From positions 1-64,000 of the forward strand of contig JAULBX010013651.1 in the NCBI GenBank assembly GCA_032358255.1: 64,000 nt of DNA. The letters are read 5' to 3'. The notes beneath the pieces are model-generated. The model did not search any database. It was not told the origin of the DNA and worked only from the letters and a program-made list of their open reading frames with translations. The translations under genes were made by a program, and so were the position numbers. How positions within the stretch are numbered: position 1 is the first letter of the stretch; the number at the start of each line of letters is the position of its first letter. This document shows, one piece after another, positions 1-11,574 of the stretch. The stretch comes from Heterotrichella gracilis. Taxonomy: Eukaryota > Sar > Xanthophyceae > Tribonematales > Xanthonemataceae.

Positions 1-107
1 CCGGGCATGCGGGTTGGGGCCGCCTGCACCCCCCCCCCTTGGCCCCCCCTTGTCCCCTAGGTTGACCCACTTGATTGACTCACTCCCAAGGCCATCAACC
101 TGTAGAC

Positions 108-186
108 CTAAACCCTAAACCATAAACCCTAAACCCTAAGCCATAAATCATAAACCATAAACCATAAACCATAAACCATAAACCCT
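108..186. repeat. Degenerate telomere-like tandem repeat
   Basis: About eleven 7-base units alternate between the plant-type telomere unit CCCTAAA and the variant CCATAAA. The array is short and decayed, so it is an interstitial or subtelomeric-type remnant rather than a chromosome end, because unique sequence lies on both sides. Confidence 0.8.
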
Positions 187-1072
187 GGGCCAGGGCCTGG
201 CGGGAATAAATTAGCGGGAAATATAAAACGGCGGGAAATACATGCTGTGTCACTTTTCATAATAACCCACCCTAGACATGCATGCATATACAGTAGCTGA
301 CATAGAAACGCCTGGGTTTGGTCCTAGCGTATCCAACGAGCCTTTAAAAGGTAGGAAATACCCAGTATTAAGTCGATACCTTGCCGTGTGATGCCCGAAA
401 GCTGAAAGCAGTCATTTGGGCCTTCCGCATGCACCACACCCATGTCAGCGACTTAGCATAGGCTTCGACCGCGCCAGCAGTGACCATTTTCTCCAACAAC
501 TGCTCACTCTTCGAAAGCGACTGCAATAGCTGCCCAAGTCTGGACCAACACTCTGCTGCGGTGTATGTCGCGTAGGCTCTGCTTTGTGCCCACTAAAGTT
601 CCTCGACGTTTGAGTGTACCACCAGTGCTCAAAACAAGTGGTTGTACACAGCACGACGATCGCCGAGAAGCTTTGGAACACAAAGTACGTGACCTTGCAA
701 AGTGTTATTTCAACGGGTCGTTACAAGCACCATGCACTGAACTGCACTACTGCTTAGGCAGCTGAGGTTACCATACAGGTTCTCAATTATTTGCTTGCAC
801 TTCGTTGTATTTATTAAGGCTCATAGTTCAGACATCCTTGTGGCCTTACCACGAAGGATGTGGCTAAATTACAATGCATATCCAACCGTTGGTTCTGCAG
901 TGCCCTCGTGCACGCTTCTACCATCCTCTCCTCTGCTATTCGCTAATTCCGCCTTCTGCATGCAGGCTTCCACGTTGAGTTGACTGGCCTGCGTCCAGCA
1001 GTATAGTGACAGCAGCATTTGCGCCTTGCAGACTGGCCAGGTCCTGAAGAGGCACCTCCACAGCACCACACC
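187..1072. other. Spacer left of the F-box gene
   Basis: No supported gene. Open frames on both strands at 445-983 are short, mutually overlapping and show no domain or splice structure. The stretch just before 1073 would hold the 5' UTR and promoter of the F-box/LRR gene; I see no clear TATA box. Confidence 0.4.
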
Positions 1073-2502
1073 ATGCAGCACATAGGCTTGGCCGCTGCAT
1101 CCACGGGCGAAGCCCTGCGCCCTTCCTGCAGCACCCTCCCAGCCAGCCCCTGGGAGGACCTGCCCCTGGAGGTGTTTGAGCTGCTGTGCCCGCTGCTGTC
1201 TGAGCGCGAGATAGCCGCCTGCCTCCTGACCTGCACCGCCTGGCGCCACCGCCTGCCGCTGGCCCTCAAGGACCTGCAAGTGCGCCGGGAGCTGGGCAAT
1301 GGTCTGCTGCAAGTGCTGCCCCAGGTGTTGCGCCGCTTCCCCCACGCGCGCAGCCTCACGCTGTGGAACTGTGGTGGCGTGTCAGGGCAGGGCTTTGCAC
1401 CCTTGGCCCAGCTGCGTGGCCTGTCTTCCCTGTCCCTGCGCTGCCTGCTCACGCGCGACGCCCTGCGCTGCTCCTTCCTGGTACCCCTGCACCCCTCGCT
1501 GCGCTCCCTCACCCTGGCAGCGGGCCAGGGGTCTGGACGCTGTGTGGACGACGACGCACTGGCCGCCCTAGCTGCCTGCCCTGGGCTGGACACACTGGTG
1601 CTGGATGGGTGCCTGGGAGCTGTAACAAGCAGCGGGTACCAGTGAGTGCTACAGGACAAGGCTCTTGCACACATGATGCTACATCTGGCATATGCAAACA
1701 GCAGCATTCCAGGACTTTGCAATGCACTCAATTCCACCTGCCGTACCTTCCATCACCTGGGGACGTGCACGTGCTGCGCACCCAGCACATGTATGCACAC
1801 TCCTCGTACGCATGAGCCTGTGTGGTCTCCAACGCCTCCACCCCTCGTGTGTGTTGTGCAGGAGCCTTGTAGCCATGACCCGCCTCAAGTCGTTAAGCCT
1901 TCCTCGCAACAGGAACCTCAGCCGCCACTTTTTGCGCAGCCTGCCATCCTGCTTGCCCCTCCTGTCTCACCTTGACCTGAGCCACTGCTGCCGCATCACG
2001 GCTGATGAGGTGACTGCGCTGCGTGGGGTGGCCCAGCTGGACAGCCTGGCTGTGTGCGGGTGCTGGAGGACCAAGGCGGAGCTGGCATTGCACAGGGTGT
2101 GGGAGGTACGCACATGCTGGGGCCTTTGAAATAATTGTGCTTCTGTTGAGGCAGTGGGATGCTTGATGTGATGTTGAACAAACATTACATGCAAGTGTGA
2201 TGCGCTTGCACACCATGTTTCACTGACCCATGTTATTCATCTCACCCACCTGCGTGCCCTCGTGCACACAGGTACTCCCACATGTGGCCCAGCTGCGCAT
2301 CGCCTTCTGCACACACGCCTGCGCCGTAACAGGGTTTGATTTTGAAGTCAACAGGTGGCAGTATGTGGGGTTTATGGCGGTGCACGCGGGTACAGCCAGC
2401 AGCTACCGCAGTGTGATGGACCCAGTGACTGGCGAGCGCCTCCTGCTTATTGCAAACACACCCGACACACAGCAATCGCTGCGCCACAAGTTGGTGTTGT
2501 GA
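1073..2502 (+). CDS. F-box/LRR-like protein (347 aa)
   Basis: Three exons: 1073-1641, 1862-2105 and 2272-2502, with GTGAGT and GTACGC donors and CAG acceptors; the spliced length is 1044 bases. Residues about 25-65 (SPWEDLPLEVFELLCPLLS onward) fit a degenerate F-box: a Pro/Leu-Pro start, a conserved Leu run, then C-x-W. The middle has leucine-rich repeat character, with short L-x-x-L-x-L strands (for example LSHLDLSHCCRIT in exon 2) like RNI/FBXL repeats. F-box proteins are substrate adaptors of SCF ubiquitin ligases; that role here is family knowledge, and the substrate is unknown. The start is the first ATG after a run without other in-frame ATGs; a TTG at 1019 lies in the same open frame but is not a likely start. 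The last 75 residues are not repeat-like and I do not recognise them. Confidence 0.75.
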
Positions 2503-3867
2503 GGAACTGTGGCTTGTGAGCGAAACAGCGGACGTACTGGCCCAGTGTAGCACAGTTGAATACTTTTGAAGCATTGAGATGTTGGAAGGCGATGTCAGGG
2601 CCATAGATGGATCAATTGATTGATTATTCAGTTGAGGAACTGCATCGACCCTATGTTGAAATGTGTACCTTGCCATCATGTTATTCTTATTATTGCCGCG
2701 CACAACAAATGCCGCAAATATTGGCAACCGTTACCGCACAGTGAGTGGGCTGCAGCGGCCATGGCCTACCTTCAACCGTGGTCGTTACGATAGCCAAGAT
2801 ATTAGGTACAACTTTTTTGTTGACACACTGTGGCATGAAATAAATATGAATTTGTTATAATCCAGCTGGACCTATCATCGGATTCAACATTCGATAGACC
2901 AGCTAGATTGCACATTGGTGTTCAACAATGCTGCTGCTGCAGCCGGCTCTTGAATGCCCCAGTGCTTGCAAATCATATGATATGATACATCTGTAATAAA
3001 TATCTTTGTAAATAAAGCATCCGATGAATTGGTGAATCACGTCAGATGAGGTTAAAGAATTCGGATGCTACTGTAGCTAGTCACTAGTAAGTACTAGAAT
3101 CGTAGTACTGCTTACTAGTGACTAGCTACATTGTCAAGTGACTTCGATCCGTCGACGACTCCATGCTTGTTTAAGTTCAAATGTATATGTACACATGCAC
3201 TACCTGCGCCAGCATCGTGCTAGTAGCTGAACCTATACTTTGGGCGGACTGGCCAGGGTCCATCATAACGAGTTGCATTATTGCATTGGGCAGAATATAT
3301 ACGGCAGTCTACTGCTGTATACCGTATATGGCATATATATACGGTAACCGGCAGTGTGCATATTGTTATGACGTCATGTCATTTGACAAGATACATATGT
3401 ATTGCAGCAGCTGCTGCACAGCCGCGCTATTTAAATTGCAATTGCAGCAACCAGCTCAAGTCTTTAGGCTTCTCATGGTCCTAATCTGACATCAATTATC
3501 AGGACACGATGCAACGATGTGATGTTGATGGTGCGCTTCATGGTGCGCTTCGAGCGTGTAAGCATTCGCATAGTTGCCAACGGTTCCCAAACTTAGTCCA
3601 GAATTTGCCGCCAAGTTTGTGCGTTCCTATTAGTAATACTTTTTGCAACATGCAAAGTCACCAAGGCAGGCACATATGCCCATGTTAGCACTGCCATGGC
3701 CACGATCTGTGCATGCACGAGCAAATACGTGCGCTTGACGACGGTAGAGTGTTGGCACTGACACCTCCGAATACTCCCTGACGTTACTGCTCACAAGTGC
3801 TGCCATGACACCCCTCCAGCACTGCATGGCGGTTTGCATCGCAGGTATGTGCTGGCCACCATGCGCA
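2503..3867. other. Convergent 3' spacer with a hairpin
   Basis: This stretch lies between the ends of the F-box gene (+) and the FY gene (-), so it holds two 3' UTRs. Apart from the 3072-3130 inverted repeat and the AT-rich TATA-like tract around 3293-3350, no coding signal was seen. Confidence 0.5.
3072..3130. repeat. Perfect 19-bp inverted repeat (hairpin)
   Basis: Arms 3072-3090 and 3112-3130 are exact reverse complements (TGTAGCTAGTCACTAGTAA and its complement), with more partial pairing inside. It lies in a convergent 3' spacer. It could be a small foldback element, a cruciform, or a structured 3' end. Confidence 0.85.
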
Positions 3868-6800
3868 TCAGCCTCGCCCCCCTCGCCTGCCCCTGCCGCG
3901 CCTGCCTTGGCCCCTCCCTCGCTGCCCGTCATGCTGCCCCCTGCTTCCCTGCGTGCCCTGGTACCTAGCCTGTGGCCCCGACTGATCGCCTACAATGGGT
4001 GGTCCCCTCATCATGCCGCCGCTGGGACCAGGCGCCCCAAACTGGCCAGGTGGGCGCATGCCCCCAGCTGGTGCTGAAGGAGCATAGCCTGAGACCACAG
4101 TAGAACAGCTCATTATTGCAGTACATTGGTATCTCGCCAATTGGACTACAGACAAATCAGGACACTCTATGCAATACTCCATCAAGGCCCAACAGTCCCG
4201 TTTTGCTAGATCCAGCAGGCAATAGGCACCTGCAGCTTGTATGTGCGTGCCTGCACCTTACCTTGCGTGTATGCACCTGCAGGCGCCCCCCTGGATGGTG
4301 GGCCGCCTTGGAAGGGGCGCATGGGCCGCCCTGGGCCTGATCCCTGAGGACCAGGGCGGGCACTGTACTCCTCATGTCCACGCTGCCGCTTGCCTGCTCC
4401 GCGATCATCCTCCCAGTCACGACCCCTGCGCGTGGCCAGTGGAGATTGATCATCTGCTCAAGATACGCGCGCCTCAGCCACAAGCGCACCAGCTTGGCCA
4501 GCCATGCATGCACCTGCCTCCCGTGCCCCCACCCATGTGGCACCACCCACGTGCCGTCTCACCTGTGCTGTGCCTGCCCTCTGCCTCCCGCAGGGCCCCG
4601 CGGCCAGTGGCCGGACGGTTGGCCGTGTGCAGGGGGTGCAGGGTAGCCGCCGTAGCTGCCAGGAGGGCGGGGACCAGGGACACCATCAGCACCTGCGCCA
4701 CAAGTGTGTCTGATCATTGTCACTGAGAGGCATGCCAGCTGGACAGGCAAGGCATGCTGAACCAAACAGCAACAGCACTGTGCAAACCCTGTCATAAGGC
4801 ATGGGCAGTACGGTGCGTACCCGTGAATGGCCGGGGAGGCTCTGGCAGTGGGGCATTCTGTGCTGGTGCTGCTGCGCCGATGCCGGGAATGGCCCCGCCA
4901 CCAGCAGGCCCCCCAGCGCTGCCAGGTCGAGCCGGAGGCGGCCGCCCACTGCCACCCACCGCCTCTCCTGCAACACAACATAGGGATGTGAATAAAGGTG
5001 TGCAGGTAACCCATGTAGAGAACAGAACCCGCCGTACAACACATTGCCCTCACCCTCCGTGGCTGCCGCCTCTTCCTGCTCCCGCTGGTGCCTGTCGCGC
5101 CACGCATCCCCTGGCCTGGCCCTGGCCCAGAACTTTGTGCTGTAGTCTGCGCTGGCGGTGGCCACCAGGTGGCCCAGCGGATGCCAGGCAATGCGCCAGA
5201 TGGCACCCTCGTGGGCACCGCGCACCTCAGCCTGGTGGGGATGGAAGGAAAGCCCGTGAGGCATCAGTATCTTAAGACAGCAGTATGGCGCCTGCTGGCC
5301 TATGTGCACCTATTCACCTGCCCAGAGCAATGTTACACGCCCAAGTGCAAACACCCCCCACCACCAGGCTTCCTACAACACCCCGCCCGCACCTGTGGGC
5401 TCCCCCTTCCTGCTAGCCAGTACACCAGCGACCCGTCGTGCGCCCCGCTTGCAAACAGCTCCTCATGCTGCGGATGCCACTCACAGCACAGCACGTCCCG
5501 GTTGTGGCCACGGTAGGTGCACAATTCGCGGCCCATGCGCGCATCAAACACCTGCACAAGAGGAGTGAGGGGGAAGGGCTGGTGACCAGAGACCTACTCG
5601 TGAAGGCATTCACAGGTGACAACCCGACATGCAGGCATTGAGATGATGAACATGCCAGCTCAGTGCGCAAGCTCGTCATGGTGCACAGGCAGCAGAGCAG
5701 AGATGGAGGTGGATGGTCAGGCAAGAGCAGCATGCATATGTGCGCTACAACCCCATGCGCTGTTTAGCATTGAGGGTTGACAGTTGAGGGGTTTAGGCAG
5801 CATTGCGCCCCTGCCCTACCCTGAGCATCTGGTCCCTGCTTGCGGTGAGCAGCCAGTTGCCATTCTGGTTCCAGCGCACCGCCGTCACTGTGTGCTTGTG
5901 CGCGTGCAGGGTATTGAGCGTGGTGCCAGTTGTAGGGTCCCACAGCTTGACCAGACCATCCTTGCTGCCGCTGGCAAGCACCCCCTTGTGCGGGTGCCAG
6001 TCAACGCACTTGACATCACCCCCATGGCCAGTCAGGATCTTCTCAGTCTCGGCGCGCGCAAAGTCCCACACCTACAGCCACAATGGCAGGCAGGTCAGGG
6101 CCACAGCTGGAACGGATATGCGGAGCATCACCACCAGCAACGGCGTTGTAGCCATTCCATAACATATGCACATGCATTACCCCATTCCTCAAAAGGAATG
6201 CACATGCCTCGCCCCACTTGCCCTGCCTGATGCTCACCCTTATGGTAGAGTCGTCTGAAGCCGTTGCAAATTTGAGGTCTGATGGTGAGAATGCCACCCC
6301 TCTCACTGCCTCCTTGTGCGCCCCTATGCTCTTGACCAGCTCCATGTTTGGCTTCCAGTAGCGCACCAGGCCACCGTCATCAGCCGTAAGCAGCCAGTTG
6401 TCGTTGTGGCTGAACAGCATGTCGCGCACAGCAGTCTCGTGCGCCTGTGTGTATGAGGGTGTGATGAGAGTGCGCCCAGGTGCGGCTCCCAATGGGGACA
6501 ATTGTTGGGTGTGATGCGCATGGCACATGGTCCAGGTACAGTGCCAACTCGTGGCTACACTATACTGAACACCACAAAGCAGGCAGCACACACAATGGCT
6601 GTGTTAGCATGAGGGAACCAGCAGTGGCAGGAGACACAGATAGGTTGCACTGCCGTGGCCACCCACCTGCAGTATCGTCTCAAATGTGAATGCCTGCCCA
6701 TTCCACAGCGTAAACTCGCCTGACTGCGTGCCTGTCAGCGCGCGCCGCCCATCAGGCGTCCATGCCACAACATTCACGCTGCATCGCATCTGGAAACAAG

Positions 6801-7612
6801 GAGCACAGGGTATGGCAGCTGATATCAAGGAGGTGGTGCTGGGATGCTTATGGGCGGTTGGTGGGGCAGTATGTTGGCACAGGCCAACATTCGCTTGACA
6901 CGGCAATCCCCACCAATGCTTGCATGACCACTGCGGCCATACCCAGATCAGGTCATGCCATAGCTGCGCCTCACCTTGCTTGTGCTGACGTGCACAAACT
7001 TGGTGTTGAAGCTGGTGGCAGGGCACTGAGGGTAGGCAACAGGCGGCAGCAACTGCGTGTACGGGGCAGTGGTGTGAGCAGGGCGCATGTGCTGCAGGGA
7101 ATATGCAGGAGGAAAAACAAGGCAGCAGAATATGGTTCCTCGCTACCCTTCCCCATGCCCTCACCTCCAACGCCGCAGCAGAGTGCGGCTGCAGCGCGCG
7201 CACGTCCTCACACCCACCCACTTGGCACAGGCTCTGCACACACACACCAAGCTTACCACACGTACTGTTTTAAACCACATAAAACCCCCGCCCTTCCCAC
7301 TAGTGCCACTGCAGCTTCCTGGTTCCCAAAATGCTCATGGCACTCACCTCAAGCAGGTTGATGTAGGGGCCGGCATAATCAATGGTCCGCCTGCACATCA
7401 CGCTCGAACGTTACTCACCCTCCAAAACGACGGGTACCACATTTAAAGACATTTAGTGGCACCGCAGGCACTGGGTTTGCCCACCCCGCTTTCCCCCCGC
7501 ACCTCTGCACCGCAGTCTGCACCTTCTTCTCCCCCTCTATGTGCACATCATGACCTGGTGCCTCGCCACGCAGAGCAAGCTGCTTGCTGTACAGGCTGGT
7601 GTACATCGCCAT
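3868..7612 (-). CDS. FY: FY/WDR33-type polyadenylation factor (621 aa)
   Basis: Thirteen exons (5' to 3' on the minus strand): 7612-7503, 7390-7348, 7233-7165, 7052-6975, 6789-6667, 6444-6238, 6071-5820, 5551-5393, 5231-5054, 4967-4821, 4692-4563, 4425-4277, 4088-3868. The spliced length is 1866 bases. The N-terminal [13 protein letters not shown] and the block [13 protein letters not shown] before the propeller are FY/Pfs2/WDR33 signatures. Seven WD40 blades follow (about residues 103-395), including [12 protein letters not shown] and [13 protein letters not shown]. The last 220 residues are Pro/Gly/Arg-rich and end in RG repeats, as in WDR33 and plant FY. In the cleavage and polyadenylation complex this protein helps recognise the poly(A) signal; in Arabidopsis it works with FCA. 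The first ATG fits the conserved N-terminus. Function is by homology. Confidence 0.95.
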
Positions 7613-8742
7613 GGTTGCAGTATATGGGTGGCAGCAGCCACCAGAGCAGCAGGAAGGGTGTGCCTGCTGTGCCTAGGCAGTGCACCTGGTAATGTAAGTA
7701 CCACCCGCACCTACTGGCACATACACGCCAAACTCAAACGTTCATCCAAATATAGATATTTGGTAAGGAAAGCAACCCCCTGCTGCTAGATGAGAAGGCA
7801 AGCAGTGTAGGGTACACAGCATTCTCTGCAAGTACTGTTTATGCATGCATCTTTCCAAACTGAAGATACTGCACCAATTAAGGTTCACTGCGGTGATGCA
7901 ACCTCTGTAGTGCTACTGCTGCCAATTGGGCTCTAAGCGGGCAGATTCAACTGCCGTGTATCACCTGTCAAAGCAAAACATGCCACCAAGACGCATGCAT
8001 ATGATTACCCACCCCTGTCCGCAACATTGTTATGCCCACCTCGGTGCCATGAGGCGTTTCGCATTGCCGGTCTGTTTGGTGAGCGCAAAGCCCCCAACGC
8101 TGAAGGCCAGCGGTATTGTATCTTGCACGCAGGTTACGGTCACCGTAGACAAGGATTGAATGTAGCATTCCCCCGCCACCTTGCACCGTGGAACTTCTGA
8201 ATGCCTCACATGCCGCCAGAGTAGGAGCACCCACGACAGGCTGCGTTGCAGGTGGGACTCGCACAAATTACAGCAACTGCTCTAACGACAAGCCATGTTA
8301 CGTACTATATTGTCACCGTAAACAGTCGCTGTATCCAACACACCCCTGATCGGTGGGACGTTGGTGCTGGTGCAACCGTTGCCAGGAGTGACTCTGGCGA
8401 ATGGGCACAATCGGTGCACTTATATAAGCAGGGTCTTTCTATGACGACGTCTTTTTTATTCTAGAATTGGCCATGGCCCACCTTGCCTACCTCTTATTCT
8501 GCGTTGGGCACCTTCAACAGCCCGTACACAGTCGCTGTATCATGCACACCGCACCACCCTCTTGCTTGAGGGGTGTAGGGGCTCCAAAGTTGTGCTTTGT
8601 GCTAAACGGTTCATTAAACCGGCTCCTTTTGCAACACAGGTCATATACGCCTTCCCCGCGCCCTCGTCTGCTGTCATTGGGGTGCAGTTCGTGCCTTCCC
8701 CCCCCACGAAGTGTGGCGACCCGCCAGCAGGTTTAGAGCTCC
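7613..8742. other. Divergent spacer, FY / MYND-CS genes
   Basis: About 1.1 kb between the 5' ends of the FY gene (-) and the MYND/CS gene (+). It should contain both promoters. A TATA-like element lies at 8421-8427. A short phrase (ACAGTCGCTGTATC) occurs twice, near 8323 and 8528. No supported gene. Confidence 0.5.
8421..8427 (+). promoter_or_regulatory. TATA-like box upstream of MYND/CS gene
   Basis: TATATAA at 8421, 316 bases before the ATG at 8743. Position and orientation suit the MYND/CS gene, with a long 5' UTR. No transcript evidence; assigned by motif only. Confidence 0.35.
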
Positions 8743-10349
8743 ATGGCACACAGGAACGAGCCTGAGGAGCCCAAGGAGTGTGGTAAGCTGCTGTGACGTT
8801 TGAATTATTTTGCTTTGACACCTGGGAAGTACAACATGGAACTCAGTGAAGTTCCATCCTCATGCAGCCAACTGTGGGCCCATAGAGACGCTCTACAAGT
8901 GCAGCCAGTGCCACCAGGCATACTTCTGCTCGGCAAAATGCCAAAAGGTGAGCAGCTTATTGTTGTGCCTGATGTCTGAGATGACCCAATGGATATTCTA
9001 CACTGCATGTTGGGGCCCCACCTCATAAAACTCACATTGGACCCGTCTCCTGGCGCAGGCGCACTGGCCGTTCCACAAGGTCCACTGCTACCGCAACGAG
9101 TTTGCCGACGCTATCGAGTCGCAGGAGCCCAAGTTTGCCAGGTTCATGCGCAAGCATGGCAAGATGGCTGCTATCAAAGATGATGAAGTGGACCGGCTGG
9201 AACGCGCCCACAAGGCCCAGAGCGGACCAAGCAGGGAGGAGGTGATGGAGTCCATGTACAACAGGCTGGACCCACGGCCCAGAGGTGAGGGCCAGTGGGG
9301 GGTACCACAAAGGACAAGATCTGCTACTTCAGAATCACCACATTTGCATGGCTGCATACTGTCAAGCTGATACTTGTGCGCCTCACCGGCAATGCCGTAT
9401 GAACTCCTGCCCCCCCTTTGCAGAACCTTCTTACAGCGCTGAGGAAAAGCGGCGCATGCGGGAGCGGGAGGAGGAGGAGGCGCTGCAGGTACGAGGTGGA
9501 GGGAAGGCATCAAAAGATGTATGTGGGGATTGGTGGGGATGCGGCAGGTTGCTTGGATGGCGCCAGCCCTTGACCAACATGTGTTATGACAGTTGCAACG
9601 GCATGCGGCCCAGCATTGCGCATGCTGCCCTTATTCGTCTAACATTGATCACCAAAACCTCTTGCAGGCGCGGGGATTGAGCTATGCTGACCGCGAGTAC
9701 CAGGAACTGGAGGTGCCACTTGGCATGGGAGTGGATTGCGCGCGTTACAAGTGGAAGCAGAACCTAAGCCATGTGGAGGTGCTGATCCGTGTGCCGGACA
9801 ACGTGCCCACACACAGGGTGAGCGGGCTGGGCAAAGGGCTACATAAAAACATGCAGAATTGCTTCATACATGTATGTAGAACCAGGCATGTGATGTTACA
9901 CGAGGATTGACTCCCTGCTGCTCCCACAGGTGAAGGTTGAGCTGTGTGCTGAGGAGCTGCGCGTGGTGCTTGACCATGACACCGTCGTGGCAGGCAAGCT
10001 GTGGGCAGAGTGTGACACCTGTGACAGCTGCTGGTATGTGCGTGAGGGCCTGCTGCACATCAGCCTGCTCAAGCTGGTGCGCAGGGACGCATATGTGGTG
10101 GGGGAGAAAAACAATGAGGGCTACTGGAGGGCGCTGGTGAAGGGTGCGCCTGTGGAGGATACCATTGCTCAGCAGTACCCCCCCATTGCATACTACTCCT
10201 CCCCTTACGAGGCCGATGACGCAAAGGAGCTGCTGGCGGCACGCAGGAGGGAGCAGGCGGTGCTGGAGGGCCAGAAACGCAAGGCATTAATGGAGGGGCC
10301 GGCCCAGGTGGCCCATGGTGGTGATACACCCTATATTGCAGCACATTAA
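8743..10349 (+). CDS. MYND zinc finger + CS (p23/NudC) domain protein (326 aa)
   Basis: Six exons: 8743-8782, 8868-8947, 9059-9284, 9424-9488, 9668-9817, 9930-10349; spliced 981 bases. Exons 1-3 build a complete MYND finger at residues about 13-51 (ECANCG, YKCSQCHQAYFCSAKCQK, then HWPFHKVHC), with the C-x2-C ... C-x2-C ... C-x3-C ... H-x3-C ligands present. A charged helical stretch (residues about 60-140, including REREEEEALQ) leads to a CS domain at about 145-250 (YKWKQNLSHVEVLIRVP, then GKLWAECDT and an acidic KNNEGYWRALVKG strand), as in NudC-type HSP90 co-chaperones. MYND domains bind proline-rich partners and CS domains bind chaperones or clients, so a co-chaperone or adaptor role is likely. 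The client is unknown. Confidence 0.9.
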
Positions 10350-11574
10350 GGGACCATGCATTTGGTTTAATTTGCTTCTGGGTGTCATAGTCACTACGCG
10401 TGTTTGATGAACACTGTGGTACATGATCAGCATGGCCTCGTGACACATTGTGAACGACGGTAACAGATTAATTTAAAATAAATTGGCCTGCGCAGTTCAA
10501 TGGGCTAGCTAACTCCTGGACAAACCTGCATGGCATGATGCATGACATACATTGTATGCGTGTAAGAATTTCAGATTCTATTGGCAGGATGTGGGCACAT
10601 ACGTGAACCTTGGCAAGTTCCGAACTAGTAGAATGGCATACTGGTAGGGTAGGGGCCGATGCAGCCATACTACGGCTGAGCTGCAGCATATATGCTATAG
10701 CGTCAATACATTAAATTAGCTAGTTCACTCAGTGAGTACATGGCAAAGTTTGCAGTACACCGTGTGGTGACCATCAATCGTTGGTGAACTTTTATTAATA
10801 AAGTTGGTACATCATGGTGCTGGACATTGCAACATCATCTTTACCATGGGCGCGCATTGCGATGAATTCATGTTCAGCATAGCGCTACAGTATACTGTCG
10901 GATATTGCCCATACAGTGTCGACGTCAGGAGGACTTTAATAGATCACCAGTCGGTGATATAACCAGTGATATATTAAAGTCCTCCTGTCGACGTCGTGAC
11001 ATGTCTGCAGCAACTGTGATGATCTGAAATTGCCATAATATGGTATATTGCCATTAATGCATTGTCATTGAGTTGATGCGCCTATAGGTTACACTTCAAA
11101 CTTACAAGCCGTACTATACTGAGTGTAAAACAAAATTGGGTAAAAATACATTTAAGAAAGAAGTGTTTCTTCCTCTCAGTACCTACACCGTTACCTCCGG
11201 GGTCACCACCGTGGGCCACTGCCACCACCTTCTCCACCACTCCCTTGTTCCCTTCAATGGACGGGTTCCCTGACTGCAGTCATGACAGTTGAAGAACTAA
11301 TCGTTTGGCAAACTGCCATCCACACCCACAATTAAATACTTAGCAAAACTTTGCAGCACACAAACCTGATGATGCATCAAGTATCACACAGGTTGCCCCA
11401 ATGTCTCATGATAAATGGCTGGGATAATTACTGTATGGACTTGTGGGCGCGCATTGTTCATGTGTAACCAGCTCTTCAAGTCCCTGCAGCATATTGCTGC
11501 CTTTGCATTGCCCAGAGCTCGCTGCGCATCAATTGCCCCAACAAAAAAAGTTAGTGAGAGGCTACTCCTGCGCT
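10350..11574. other. Convergent 3' spacer
   Basis: It lies between the ends of the MYND/CS gene (+) and the MinC-domain gene (-). It contains the 10926-10987 foldback. A 34-codon coding-like stretch on the minus strand near 11165-11278 could be a stray exon but has no partner. Nothing else supported. Confidence 0.45.
10926..10987. repeat. Nested inverted repeat (foldback)
   Basis: Outer arms 10926-10941 and 10972-10987 are perfect 16-bp complements (CAGGAGGACTTTAATA). Outside them, two GTCGACGTC-like blocks extend the symmetry, and inside sits a second small hairpin around ATCACC/GGTGAT. It looks like a small foldback element or the core of a MITE. Confidence 0.8.

Noticed and set aside
943-1737. 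264-codon open frame on the minus strand
   Set aside because: Fully opposite exon 1 of the F-box gene; Arg/Ser/Pro-rich as expected for an antisense of GC-rich coding DNA, and no domain.
11165-11278. Coding-like minus-strand stretch (GVVEKVVAVAHGGDPGG)
   Set aside because: Looks like an exon, but the MinC gene stops at 11575 without a suitable donor and no other partner exists.
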